Part shown: piece after piece, positions 1-8,276 of the stretch
How positions within the stretch are numbered: position 1 is the first letter of the stretch
How the letters are laid out: every line of letters begins with the position of its first letter
NCBI GenBank assembly: GCA_964451785.1
Contig: CAYVJG010000011.1
Coordinates: 13,605-77,604 of the forward strand
Source: JAJYSO01 sp964451785
Lineage (GTDB): Bacteria; Bacteroidota; Bacteroidia; Flavobacteriales; Flavobacteriaceae
Direction of reading: 5' to 3'
Length of the DNA stretch: 64,000 bases
Notes under the pieces: generated by a model
Databases searched by the model: none
What the model was told of the DNA's origin: nothing
The model's input: only the letters and a program-made list of their open reading frames with translations
Translations under genes and position numbers: made by a program

Positions 1-19
1 TTATTTCTTTTTGTGTCAT
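1..19 (-). CDS. Start of a gene running off the left edge (partial)
   Basis: An ATG at 19 on the minus strand opens a frame reading M-T-Q-K-E-I before the window ends. It is supported mainly by a well-formed Bacteroidetes promoter just upstream (48-77). Only six codons are visible, so no product can be named. Confidence 0.4.
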
Positions 20-47
20 TTATTTCATTTAAAATTATGCCCAACAC

Positions 48-77
48 CAAATATACGAAACTTTCCCTAACTGCAAA
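48..77 (-). promoter_or_regulatory. Bacteroidetes-type promoter for the leftmost partial gene
   Basis: On the minus strand TTTG (77-74) is followed after 18 nt by TATATTTG (55-48), which fits the TTTG / TAnnTTTG consensus of the Bacteroidetes primary sigma factor. The predicted start of transcription is near 42, about 20 nt before the ATG at 19. Confidence 0.6.
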
Positions 78-301
78 TAAAACACTAAATAAAAATTAAA
101 ATTATTCTATATCAATTTATAGGGCTAACTTCTGGAAAAATCAAACTTGCGTATTTTGTATATATTTTTGAATGTTGATTTATAAAAAGAGCGCGTGGCT
201 ATGTGATATACCAGTTTTTTTTGATTAGCGTATCCCAATGGTAAATGTAGGGCTGTCTTGAATCCGCCAACCGCTCAATCCTTATTGCAAAATCAAGTTA
301 T

Positions 302-337
302 AAAAAAAATCGCCTGTTTATGACAACAGGCGATTTT
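302..337. terminator. Bidirectional hairpin terminator
   Basis: The stem AATCGCCTGTT / AACAGGCGATT encloses a short TATGAC loop and is flanked by an A-run on the left and a T-run on the right. It can therefore act in both directions, chiefly for purL on the minus strand. Confidence 0.7.
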
Positions 338-344
338 AGCTATG

Positions 345-510
345 TTATACGGAAGTGACATTCAAAATGGACCAATCTTCCTGTTAAAATCACAAATCTC
401 TGCGTTATAAATGCTCGTCATAGCTATGGCTATGCCTGTGCTTTTTGCCTTGACCTTTGAAATTTTAACAACAAAATATTTAGTCTATTTTAAAAATCAT
501 TTCCGTATAA
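345..510. repeat. MITE-like 166-bp imperfect palindrome
   Basis: The two ends are a 14-bp inverted repeat with one mismatch: TTATACGGAAGTGA at 345-358 and TCATTTCCGTATAA at 497-510. The similarity continues inward almost to the centre (for example GTTAAAAT near 384 against ATTTTAAC near 464, and CATAG..CTATG around 419-433), so the whole element can fold into one long hairpin. It has no open reading frame and lies between the purL stop and the terminator at 302. The features fit a non-autonomous miniature inverted-repeat element. No target-site duplication is obvious. No second full copy was seen in the window. Confidence 0.65.
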
Positions 511-522
511 ATCAATTAGAAT

Positions 523-3500
523 TTATTTTTCTTCTAACCATTTGCGGGCGTTGATAAAGGCTTCAACCCAAGGTGTAACTTCATCTTCTTGGCGGTCTTT
601 AGGGTAAAAAGGCCAGTTCCAAGGGAAAGTTGAACGCTCAAGGTGAGGCATGGTCACTAAATGACGACCGCTGTCGTCACAAAGCATTGCGGTGTTGTAA
701 TCAGAGCCATTAGGGTTAGCTGGGTAATGGGCATAGCCGTATTTACCAACAATGTTATACTGGTCTTCAGCATAAGGTAAACTGAATTTACCTTCACCGT
801 GCGCTGACCAAATTCCCAATCGGCTACCGGCTAAAGTAGATAGCATGATGGCGTTGTTTTCAGGAATGTCAATTGAGGTAAATGTACACTCAAATTTATG
901 TGAATCGTTGTGTAGCATTTTTGGTTTTTCGGCGTGGTTCGGGTTGATTAAACCTAATTCGATAAACAATTGACATCCATTACAAACTCCTAAGCTCATT
1001 GTGTCTTCACGCGCAAAGAAGTTTTTGAGGGCGGTGTTTGCTTTTTCGTTATACAAGAAAGCACCGGCCCATCCTTTGGCGCTACCTAAAACGTCAGAGT
1101 TTGAGAAGCCACCTACAGCGGCAATAAATTGAATGTCTTCTAAGGTTTCACGACCAGAAGTTAAGTCGGTCATATGTACATCTTTCACTTCAAAACCAGC
1201 TAAGTGCATAGCGCGAGCCATCTCGCGTTCAGAGTTAGAACCTTTTTCGCGTAAAATAGCGGCTTTAATGTATTTTTTGCTGTCGCCACCTTTTAAGTGA
1301 TCTAAAATACCGTCAAAATGCTTAGGGAAGTTGTAGTGTAACGGACTGACTTTATAGTTGTCAAAACGCTCTTTAGCTTTCACTTCACCACTTTGTTTTT
1401 GGTCAAACAGATAAGAAGTTTCAAACCAAGTATCGCGCAGTTCAGGAATGTTAAAGTCAAAAATAGCTGGCCCATTTTGAACGCTTAAAGTATCGCCGTC
1501 AGTGACTTGACCTATTTTGAAAAATTCAACATCAGCAGCTTTTAAAATCGCTTCAACGCTGTCGTCTTTTGCTTGGAAAATGAGTCCTGCATTTTCGTTG
1601 AATAATAATTTGACAGAACTATTTTCATTAAGGCTCGTCAAATCGATAGTTGCGGCTAAGTTATTTTCAGCAAAGCACATTTCTAATAAACTAGTGATTA
1701 ATCCACCAGAAGCGACATCGTGTCCGGCAAGGATTAAATCTTTTTTAATCAATTCTTGAATGGCATTAAATGCGCGAACTACAAATTGATCGTCGGTAAT
1801 TGTCGGGGTTTCCTTACCGATTTTGTTGAGTACTTGTCCAAATGAAGAACCGCCGAGTTTAAAGTGGTCCTGAGAAACATTGATGTAATAAATGTCACCG
1901 CCGTCTTTTTGAAGTACAGGTTCAACCACTTTACGAATGTCGTTACAGTTACCGCCAGCCGAAATAATTACCGTTCCCGGAGCAATCACCTCACGGTCTT
2001 GGTATTTTTGTTTCATCGACAAAGAATCTTTTCCGGTAGGAATATTGATGCCGAGGTTGATCGCGTAGTTTGATAAACCTTCGACAGCGGCGTAAAGACG
2101 CGCATCTTCACCAGGATTGTTACAAGCCCACATCCAGTTAGCAGAAAGCGAAACAGATTTCAGACCGTCTTTTAATGGCGCCCAAACGATATTGGTTAAA
2201 GCTTCAGTAACCGAGTTTTTAGAACCTGCCACCGGATCGATAAGTGCAGAAACCGGAGAATGCCCCACAGAAGTGGCAACCCCTTCTTTACCATTGTAGT
2301 CAAGTGCCATCACCCCGCAGTTGTTGAGTGGTAACTGCAATGAACCTACGGTTTGTTGTTTAGCTACACGACCACTAACACAGCGGTCTACTTTGTTAGT
2401 CAACCAATCTTTACAAGCTACAGCCTCGAGTTGAAGAACTTCTTTGATGTAGTTTTGGATTTGTGAAGCGTCGTAATGAATTTTAGCATAATCGTGCTTT
2501 ACGGTGTCATCGCGCATAATTGTTTTCGGCGAATTGCCAAACATATCTTCTAGCGCTAAATCAATAGGTGTTTCACCACCGTTCTTTTGACCTTCAAATT
2601 TGAAGCGTTTGTCACCGGTAACGTGACCTACAGTATACATAGGAGAGCGTTCGCGGTCAGCAACGGCTTTTAAAGTGCTGATATTTTCAGGAGCGATGAG
2701 TAATCCCATGCGCTCTTGAGATTCATTTCCGATAATTTCTTTTGCCGACAAGGTGCTATCACCCACTGGAAGGCTATCTAATTCGATATGACCACCAGTA
2801 TCTTCAACGAGCTCACTCAAGCAGTTGAGGTGCCCACCAGCGCCGTGATCGTGTACGGAGATGATAGGGTTGTTATCGCTTTCAACCATGCCGCGAATGG
2901 CATTAGCAGCGCGTTTTTGCATTTCAGGATTGGCGCGTTGAACAGCATTGAGTTCTAGACTGCTATCGGTATTTCCGGTGTCAGCCGAAGATACAGCAGC
3001 ACCCCCCATACCAATACGGTAGTTTTCACCACCGAGTACGACAATTTGGTCGTCTTTTTTAGGAATAGCTTTGAGGGCTTGATCTGCTTTGCCATAGCCA
3101 ATACCGCCGGCAAGCATAATGGATTTGTCAAAACCGAGTTCACGACCGTTTTCGTTGTGTTCAAAAGTCAAAACAGATCCGGTAATGAGAGGTTGTCCAA
3201 ATTTATTTCCAAAGTCAGAAGCCCCGTTAGAAGCTTTGATGAGGATGTCTAGTGGGGTTTGGTATAACCAAGGACGCGCTTCGGTAGCTTTTTCCCATGA
3301 GGTAGCTTGTTCACGCATACGGCTATAAGCAGTCATATAAACAGCAGTACCAGCTAAAGGTAAAGCACCTTTTCCACCCGCTAAGCGGTCGCGAATTTCA
3401 CCACCACTTCCTGTGGCAGCACCGTTAAAGGGCTCAACAGTAGTAGGGAAGTTATGGGTTTCTGCTTTTAAAGAAATAACAGAATCAAAGTCTTTATTTT

Positions 3501-4200
3501 CGTAATACTCAGGTACATCGGCACGTTTAGGAGCAAATTGCTGTACGCGTGGTCCTTTTAAAAAGGCAACGTTGTCTTTGTAGGCCGAAACGATGTCGTT
3601 AGGATGAACTTGAGAAGTTTTTTTGATGAGCTTAAACAGCGAAAGTTTTTTCTCTTCGCCATCAATAATAAAGGTGCCGTTAAAAATCTTGTGGCGGCAG
3701 TGCTCTGAGTTGACTTGTGAAAAGCCAAAAACCTCAGAGTCTGTAAGTGGACGACCTAATTTTTGAGCTAATTCATGTAAGTATTGAATCTCATCTTCAT
3801 TAAGTGATAAGCCTTCTTTTAAGTTGTAAGCGGCTAAATCATCAATAGTTTCAATAGGTTCAGGTTGACGATTAATCGTATAGATGTCTTGAGTAAGTCC
3901 ATCGTATTTTTGTGTCAACATCGGATCTACTTCAGCAGGATAAGCTGCTTCAGCATAAAATTCTTCAATACGAAGAATGCCGCTGATATCCATGTTTTGG
4001 GTAATCTCAACGGCATTGGTGCTCCAGGGAGATACCATGGTAGCGCGCGGTCCTATAAAGCTACCACTGATGCTGTCGCCGGGCAGTTGAGGAGCTTCGC
4101 CAAAAAGCCAATTGAGTTTTTGAAGATTTTCAGTTGGGAGTTCAGTTAATGTTTGAACTGCGTAAACCACTTTTGTGGGGTTTCCGAAGAAAAGAATCAT
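523..4200 (-). CDS. purL: Phosphoribosylformylglycinamidine synthase, large single-chain type
   Basis: FGAM synthase converts FGAR, glutamine and ATP to FGAM, the fourth step of purine synthesis. At 1225 aa it is the long PurL form that carries its own glutaminase. The synthetase part shows SEHCRHKIFNG, KAETHNFPTTVEPFNGAATG and HDHGAGGHLNCLSELVED. The C-terminal class I glutamine amidotransferase domain begins near residue 965 and has its nucleophile in GVCNGCQLF (about Cys1073) and the His/Glu pair in PHLERS (about 1186 and 1188). A possible -7 box TAACTTTG lies at 4236-4229, 29 nt before the ATG. The gene is monocistronic and divergent from the phosphohexomutase gene. It looks intact. Confidence 0.97.
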   Translation of the reverse strand: MILFFGNPTKVVYAVQTLTELPTENLQKLNWLFGEAPQLPGDSISGSFIGPRATMVSPWSTNAVEITQNMDISGILRIEEFYAEAAYPAEVDPMLTQKYDGLTQDIYTINRQPEPIETIDDLAAYNLKEGLSLNEDEIQYLHELAQKLGRPLTDSEVFGFSQVNSEHCRHKIFNGTFIIDGEEKKLSLFKLIKKTSQVHPNDIVSAYKDNVAFLKGPRVQQFAPKRADVPEYYENKDFDSVISLKAETHNFPTTVEPFNGAATGSGGEIRDRLAGGKGALPLAGTAVYMTAYSRMREQATSWEKATEARPWLYQTPLDILIKASNGASDFGNKFGQPLITGSVLTFEHNENGRELGFDKSIMLAGGIGYGKADQALKAIPKKDDQIVVLGGENYRIGMGGAAVSSADTGNTDSSLELNAVQRANPEMQKRAANAIRGMVESDNNPIISVHDHGAGGHLNCLSELVEDTGGHIELDSLPVGDSTLSAKEIIGNESQERMGLLIAPENISTLKAVADRERSPMYTVGHVTGDKRFKFEGQKNGGETPIDLALEDMFGNSPKTIMRDDTVKHDYAKIHYDASQIQNYIKEVLQLEAVACKDWLTNKVDRCVSGRVAKQQTVGSLQLPLNNCGVMALDYNGKEGVATSVGHSPVSALIDPVAGSKNSVTEALTNIVWAPLKDGLKSVSLSANWMWACNNPGEDARLYAAVEGLSNYAINLGINIPTGKDSLSMKQKYQDREVIAPGTVIISAGGNCNDIRKVVEPVLQKDGGDIYYINVSQDHFKLGGSSFGQVLNKIGKETPTITDDQFVVRAFNAIQELIKKDLILAGHDVASGGLITSLLEMCFAENNLAATIDLTSLNENSSVKLLFNENAGLIFQAKDDSVEAILKAADVEFFKIGQVTDGDTLSVQNGPAIFDFNIPELRDTWFETSYLFDQKQSGEVKAKERFDNYKVSPLHYNFPKHFDGILDHLKGGDSKKYIKAAILREKGSNSEREMARAMHLAGFEVKDVHMTDLTSGRETLEDIQFIAAVGGFSNSDVLGSAKGWAGAFLYNEKANTALKNFFAREDTMSLGVCNGCQLFIELGLINPNHAEKPKMLHNDSHKFECTFTSIDIPENNAIMLSTLAGSRLGIWSAHGEGKFSLPYAEDQYNIVGKYGYAHYPANPNGSDYNTAMLCDDSGRHLVTMPHLERSTFPWNWPFYPKDRQEDEVTPWVEAFINARKWLEEK

Positions 4201-4412
4201 AGTCTTAAGATTGAATTGCCATGAGCCGCAAAGTTACTTTTTTTCTACTTATTTTCTTCGTATAATTTAATGAATGTTTGCGGATGTGAGCAGGTGTAAG
4301 AAACTGTAATTTGCGAAACTAACCGAAATGAAGACTGAAACAAAAGGCAGATTTTAAAAGTCTGTAAACTAATTTGTAATTCTTCTGGAGGAACTAATAC
4401 AAATGTCAATCG

Positions 4413-4441
4413 TTGTTTTTTATGCATTATGATTATCTTTG
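4413..4441 (+). promoter_or_regulatory. Promoter of the phosphohexomutase gene
   Basis: TTG at 4413-4415 is followed after 18 nt by TATCTTTG at 4434-4441, a close match to the Bacteroidetes consensus. The -7 box contains the TTG triplet that opens the longest reading frame, so translation must begin further downstream. Confidence 0.65.
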
Positions 4442-4459
4442 TTATTCAAATTAATGTTT

Positions 4460-6172
4460 ATGAATGAGATAATGACCAAAGCCCAAGCATGGCTTTCGGA
4501 TCCTTTTGATACAGATACGCAAACTGAAGTAACTAAATTAATAGCCGGCAATCCTGAAGATTTAAAGGATAGTTTTTATAAAGATTTAGCTTTTGGTACT
4601 GGTGGAATGCGCGGAATTATGGGACCCGGAACGAACCGTATTAACAAATATACTTTAGGAAAGAATACCCAAGGTTTGGCTAATTATCTAAAAAAAGTTT
4701 TCCCTGATCAAGCCCATAAGGTAGCCATTGCTTATGATTGTCGTCATAACAGCAAAAGCTTAGCAAAGGTGGTTGCTGATGTGTTTTCGGCTAATGGCGT
4801 TCAAGTTTTTTTATTTTCAGATTTACGTCCTACACCAGAGTTGTCTTTTGCTGTACGCCATTTAAATTGCCACTGCGGAATTGTGTTGACAGCTAGTCAT
4901 AACCCGCCAGAATACAACGGCTATAAAGTGTATTGGCAAGACGGCGGGCAACTCGTGCCGCCACAGGATCACGAGGTTATTGATGAAATTTCAGCAGTAG
5001 AATACAATGCCATTCAATTTGAAGCTCAAGAAGAATTAATTTCTACAATCGATACAAAAATCGATGAGGCTTTTATCGATATGGCTATTTCTAAAACGAG
5101 TTTAGAGGCTAGTGATCAAGCTAGAGCTGATTTGAAAATTGCTTTTACGTCGCTACACGGAACCTCAATCACCTTAGTGCCTAAAGCCTTAGAAAAAGCC
5201 GGGTTTACACAAGTGTATCTCGTTGATGAACAAGCTGAACCCAATGGTGATTTTCCAACTGTTGAATCGCCAAATCCTGAAGAACCAGCTGCTTTAAAAA
5301 TGGCCTTGGCTTTAGGCGAACACACGCAAGCTGATATTGTTATCGGTACAGATCCCGATGCTGATCGCTTAGGTATTGCCGTGCGCAATCAAAACGGAAA
5401 ACTCATCTTGCTCAATGGTAACCAAACCATGGTAGCTATGACTGATTTTTTGTTGAAAAACTTTTCAGCTAAAGGATTAAAAGGGAACGAGTTTATCGCC
5501 TCAACAGTTGTATCAACGCCTTTGATGACGGTGTTGGGCGAATCTTATGATGTGGAATGCAAATTGGGCTTAACCGGATTTAAATGGATTGCTAAGATGA
5601 TTAAAGATTGTCCTGCTCAGCAATTTATTGGCGGAGGAGAAGAGAGTTTTGGATTTATGGTTGGCGATGATGTACGCGATAAAGACTCCGTGTCTTCAAT
5701 TTTATTGGCTTGTGAGCTAGCGGCTGCAGCCAAGGCTGCCGGAAGTTCTTTTTATGAAGAGTTACTGAAAATTTATCAAGAACATGGCTTGTATCAAGAA
5801 CGCTTGGTGTCTTTGGTGAAAAAAGGATTCTCTGGAGCTGAAGAAATCAACACCATGATGCACAACTTGCGTGAAAATACGCCGCAAAGTTTTGCTGGGA
5901 TAAACGTGGAAATAGTTGAAGATTATCAAACACAAACCGCTAAAAACTTATTGACTGGCGAGACACAGCAGTTAGATTTACCTAAATCAAATGTGTTGAT
6001 TTTTTATTTAGTGGATGGCACTAAAATCGCAGCACGTCCGAGCGGTACAGAGCCTAAAATTAAATTTTACGTCAGTGTAAATGACGATTTAGATGCTGTG
6101 GATAATTTTGACACCGTACAAAAACAGCTCAATACTAAAATCGATAAATTGTTGTCTGAGTTTGATTTCTAG
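4460..6172 (+). CDS. Phosphoglucomutase/phosphomannomutase family phospho-sugar mutase
   Basis: A cytoplasmic alpha-D-phosphohexomutase of about 570 aa that interconverts hexose 1- and 6-phosphates for glycogen, cell-wall and exopolysaccharide precursors. The active-site serine loop TASHNPPEYNGYK is near residue 146, the metal loop is GTDPDADRLGIAV, the sugar-specificity loop is GGGEESFGF and the C-terminal phosphate loop is RPSGTEPKIKFY. The reading frame is open back to a TTG at 4439, but that triplet is inside the -7 promoter box, so ATG 4460 (MNEIMTKAQ) is preferred; ATG 4472 is also possible. Substrate preference (glucose or mannose) cannot be settled by reading. The gene ends in its own terminator. 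Confidence 0.93.
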   Translation: MNEIMTKAQAWLSDPFDTDTQTEVTKLIAGNPEDLKDSFYKDLAFGTGGMRGIMGPGTNRINKYTLGKNTQGLANYLKKVFPDQAHKVAIAYDCRHNSKSLAKVVADVFSANGVQVFLFSDLRPTPELSFAVRHLNCHCGIVLTASHNPPEYNGYKVYWQDGGQLVPPQDHEVIDEISAVEYNAIQFEAQEELISTIDTKIDEAFIDMAISKTSLEASDQARADLKIAFTSLHGTSITLVPKALEKAGFTQVYLVDEQAEPNGDFPTVESPNPEEPAALKMALALGEHTQADIVIGTDPDADRLGIAVRNQNGKLILLNGNQTMVAMTDFLLKNFSAKGLKGNEFIASTVVSTPLMTVLGESYDVECKLGLTGFKWIAKMIKDCPAQQFIGGGEESFGFMVGDDVRDKDSVSSILLACELAAAAKAAGSSFYEELLKIYQEHGLYQERLVSLVKKGFSGAEEINTMMHNLRENTPQSFAGINVEIVEDYQTQTAKNLLTGETQQLDLPKSNVLIFYLVDGTKIAARPSGTEPKIKFYVSVNDDLDAVDNFDTVQKQLNTKIDKLLSEFDF

Positions 6173-6189
6173 AAATAGCTTTCTTTTTA

Positions 6190-6252
6190 ATTTAAACGAC
6201 TTGTAAGCTTTTTGAACTATCAAATAAAGAGCTTATAAGTCGTTCTTTTTTA
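6190..6252 (+). terminator. Terminator after the phosphohexomutase gene
   Basis: A long stem pairs AACGACTTGTAAGCT with AGCTTATAAGTCGTT and is followed by TCTTTTTT. It closes the gene before the ABC exporter promoter. Confidence 0.65.
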
Positions 6253-6303
6253 TACAGATTCAATCCTTAATAAGGCGCTTATGCTTAGCTCGCACAATTG
6301 TTA

Positions 6304-6311
6304 TACATTTG
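6304..6311 (+). promoter_or_regulatory. -7 box of the ABC exporter gene
   Basis: TACATTTG matches TAnnTTTG and lies 52 nt before the chosen ATG. No clear -33 TTG was found at the right distance. Confidence 0.4.
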
Positions 6312-6362
6312 CGCTAAATTGTGCGTGATACAATTTGCAAAAACAGACACAGATCACATTTT

Positions 6363-8189
6363 ATGAAATACTTTAAAAAAATCCTTGCTTTTGCGCGTCC
6401 TTATAAACGATTTGCAGCTTTAAATATTCTGTTTAATATTCTGTATGCCTTGTTTAGTACAATGGCATTTTTGTCGTTTATTCCGATGCTGCAAGTTTTG
6501 TTTCAGCAACAAGAACCCGTGACGGTAGAGCCTGTTTGGAGCGCTACTAGCAATGTAAAAGATTACTTGAGTGATTACGCTAATTTCTTTATCAATCAAC
6601 GCGTTGAGGAGCATGGCCAGTCGGCAGCTCTATTGACAATATGTGTGTTAGTCATCATTCTCTTTTTCTTAAAAAACCTATTCGGTTATTTGGCACAATA
6701 TTTTATTGCTTCTTTACAAAATGGGGTTTTACGCGATTTGCGTGATACAATTTATGTAAAGATTACCGATTTGCCGGTATCTTATTTTACCGAAAAACGC
6801 AAAGGCGACATTATCTCGCGAATTACCAGTGATGTTCAAGTGATTCAAACTTCCTTTTTAAAGATGCTTGAGATGCTGGTTAAGCAGCCTTTGACCATCA
6901 TTTTTACCTTGGCCGGTATGATTATTATCAGTTGGAAATTGACCGTATTTGTATTTGTGTTTTTGCCGATTTCAGGACTTTTGATTTCGTCTATCGGAAA
7001 AAAACTAAAAGCACAATCTACCCAAGCGCAAGAAGAAAGTGCTCATTTTTTATCTTTAGTTGAAGAAACCTTGTCGAGCTTAAAAATTATTAAAGGCTTT
7101 AATGCCGAAGATAATTTTAAAGGTAAATTTAGTGCGAGCGTTGAGCGCCTCAATAAAATCTTAAACGATTTGTTGCATCGCCAAAACTTGGCAGGTCCTA
7201 TGAGTGAATTTTTAGGCGTAGTGGTCATCACGGTTATATTGTGGTTTGGAGGTAGAATGGTGTTGCTAGACGGCACGCTTGATGCTGCTACATTTATCGG
7301 CTTTTTGACCTTGACTTATAACATTTTAACGCCGGCAAAAGAAATTTCTAAAGCTACCTATAGCATCCAACAAGGAAATGCCAGTGCCGAACGTATTTTA
7401 GAAATTATTGAACGCGAAACGACCATTAAAGATGCTCCTGATGCTATTGAAAAGAAGAGTTTTGACAAAAGTATTACAGTTGAAGATGTATCGTTTAGCT
7501 ATGAAGAAGACAAGGTGTTGAAGCACTTTTCAATGACCGTTGAAAAAGGCAAAACGGTGGCCTTAGTCGGTCAGTCGGGTAGTGGTAAAAGTACAATGGC
7601 TAATTTGGTAACGCGTTTTTATGACGTGCAAGAAGGCGCGATTAAAATTGATGGCATTGATGTTAAACAAGTGACCAAAAAATCCTTACGTGATTTGATG
7701 GGCTTGGTGACACAAGATTCTATTCTCTTTAATGATACCGTACGTAACAATATCGCCTTAGGGCGTGAAGGGGCTACTGAGGCTGAAATTATTGACGCTT
7801 TAAAAGTAGCTAATGCATGGGAGTTTGTTTCAGAATTACCTAAAGGATTAGATACCAACATTGGCGATGGTGGAGGCAAATTAAGTGGTGGACAAAAGCA
7901 ACGCTTGTCTATTGCGCGCGCCGTGTTGAAAGATTCACCGATTATGGTGCTCGATGAAGCGACATCAGCTTTGGATACTGAAAGTGAAAAGTTAGTGCAA
8001 ACGGCTTTAGATAACATGACTAAAAACCGCACATCTATTGTGATTGCACATCGTTTATCAACCATTCAAAATGCCGATAACATCATTGTGATGCAACGCG
8101 GAGAGATTGTAGAACAAGGAAAACACCACGAGCTGCTGGCTAAAAAAGGAACGTATAAAAAGCTAGTCGATATGCAATCTTTTGAGTAA
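6363..8189 (+). CDS. MsbA-like ABC exporter (fused permease and ATPase)
   Basis: A half-transporter of about 608 aa that should act as a homodimer in the inner membrane. The N-terminal exporter membrane domain (residues 1-310, about six hydrophobic helices) is followed by an ATPase domain with Walker A GQSGSGKST, ABC signature LSGGQKQR, Walker B IMVLDEATSALD and the H-loop IVIAHRLST. The fold and length fit MsbA (lipid A-core flipping) or a general multidrug exporter, and reading cannot separate these. The frame is open back to a GTG at 6321, but MKYFKKILAFARPYKR starting at 6363 is the usual beginning for this family. A second exporter of the same type lies at 24795-26552. Confidence 0.92.
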   Translation: MKYFKKILAFARPYKRFAALNILFNILYALFSTMAFLSFIPMLQVLFQQQEPVTVEPVWSATSNVKDYLSDYANFFINQRVEEHGQSAALLTICVLVIILFFLKNLFGYLAQYFIASLQNGVLRDLRDTIYVKITDLPVSYFTEKRKGDIISRITSDVQVIQTSFLKMLEMLVKQPLTIIFTLAGMIIISWKLTVFVFVFLPISGLLISSIGKKLKAQSTQAQEESAHFLSLVEETLSSLKIIKGFNAEDNFKGKFSASVERLNKILNDLLHRQNLAGPMSEFLGVVVITVILWFGGRMVLLDGTLDAATFIGFLTLTYNILTPAKEISKATYSIQQGNASAERILEIIERETTIKDAPDAIEKKSFDKSITVEDVSFSYEEDKVLKHFSMTVEKGKTVALVGQSGSGKSTMANLVTRFYDVQEGAIKIDGIDVKQVTKKSLRDLMGLVTQDSILFNDTVRNNIALGREGATEAEIIDALKVANAWEFVSELPKGLDTNIGDGGGKLSGGQKQRLSIARAVLKDSPIMVLDEATSALDTESEKLVQTALDNMTKNRTSIVIAHRLSTIQNADNIIVMQRGEIVEQGKHHELLAKKGTYKKLVDMQSFE

Positions 8190-8247
8190 GTAAGTGAGCA
8201 GAACGCAATAATTTAGAACTTAATATATATTAAAGTCTTGTAATAAT

Positions 8248-8255
8248 TATCTTTG
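8248..8255 (+). promoter_or_regulatory. -7 box of the antiporter gene
   Basis: TATCTTTG matches TAnnTTTG and overlaps the TTG at 8253 that opens the longest frame. This argues for ATG 8277 as the true start. Confidence 0.45.
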
Positions 8256-8276
8256 CAGAAAGAGATTTTACTTTCT

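Noticed and set aside
345..510. The 166-bp palindrome as an ordinary terminator
   Set aside because: It is far longer than a terminator, has no T-run at its ends, and a normal terminator already lies at 302-337.
1517..4149. Several open frames of 60-94 codons on the plus strand inside purL
   Set aside because: They lie antisense to an intact, recognisable gene and show no domain, signal or promoter; they are by-products of its codon use.
4245..4427. A 60-codon minus-strand frame between purL and the phosphohexomutase gene
   Set aside because: It overlaps the divergent promoters, has no recognisable feature and ends inside the promoter of the neighbouring gene.
7619..8065. A 148-codon minus-strand frame inside the ABC exporter gene
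   Set aside because: It is antisense to the conserved ATPase domain, and its amino-acid pattern follows from the sense codons.
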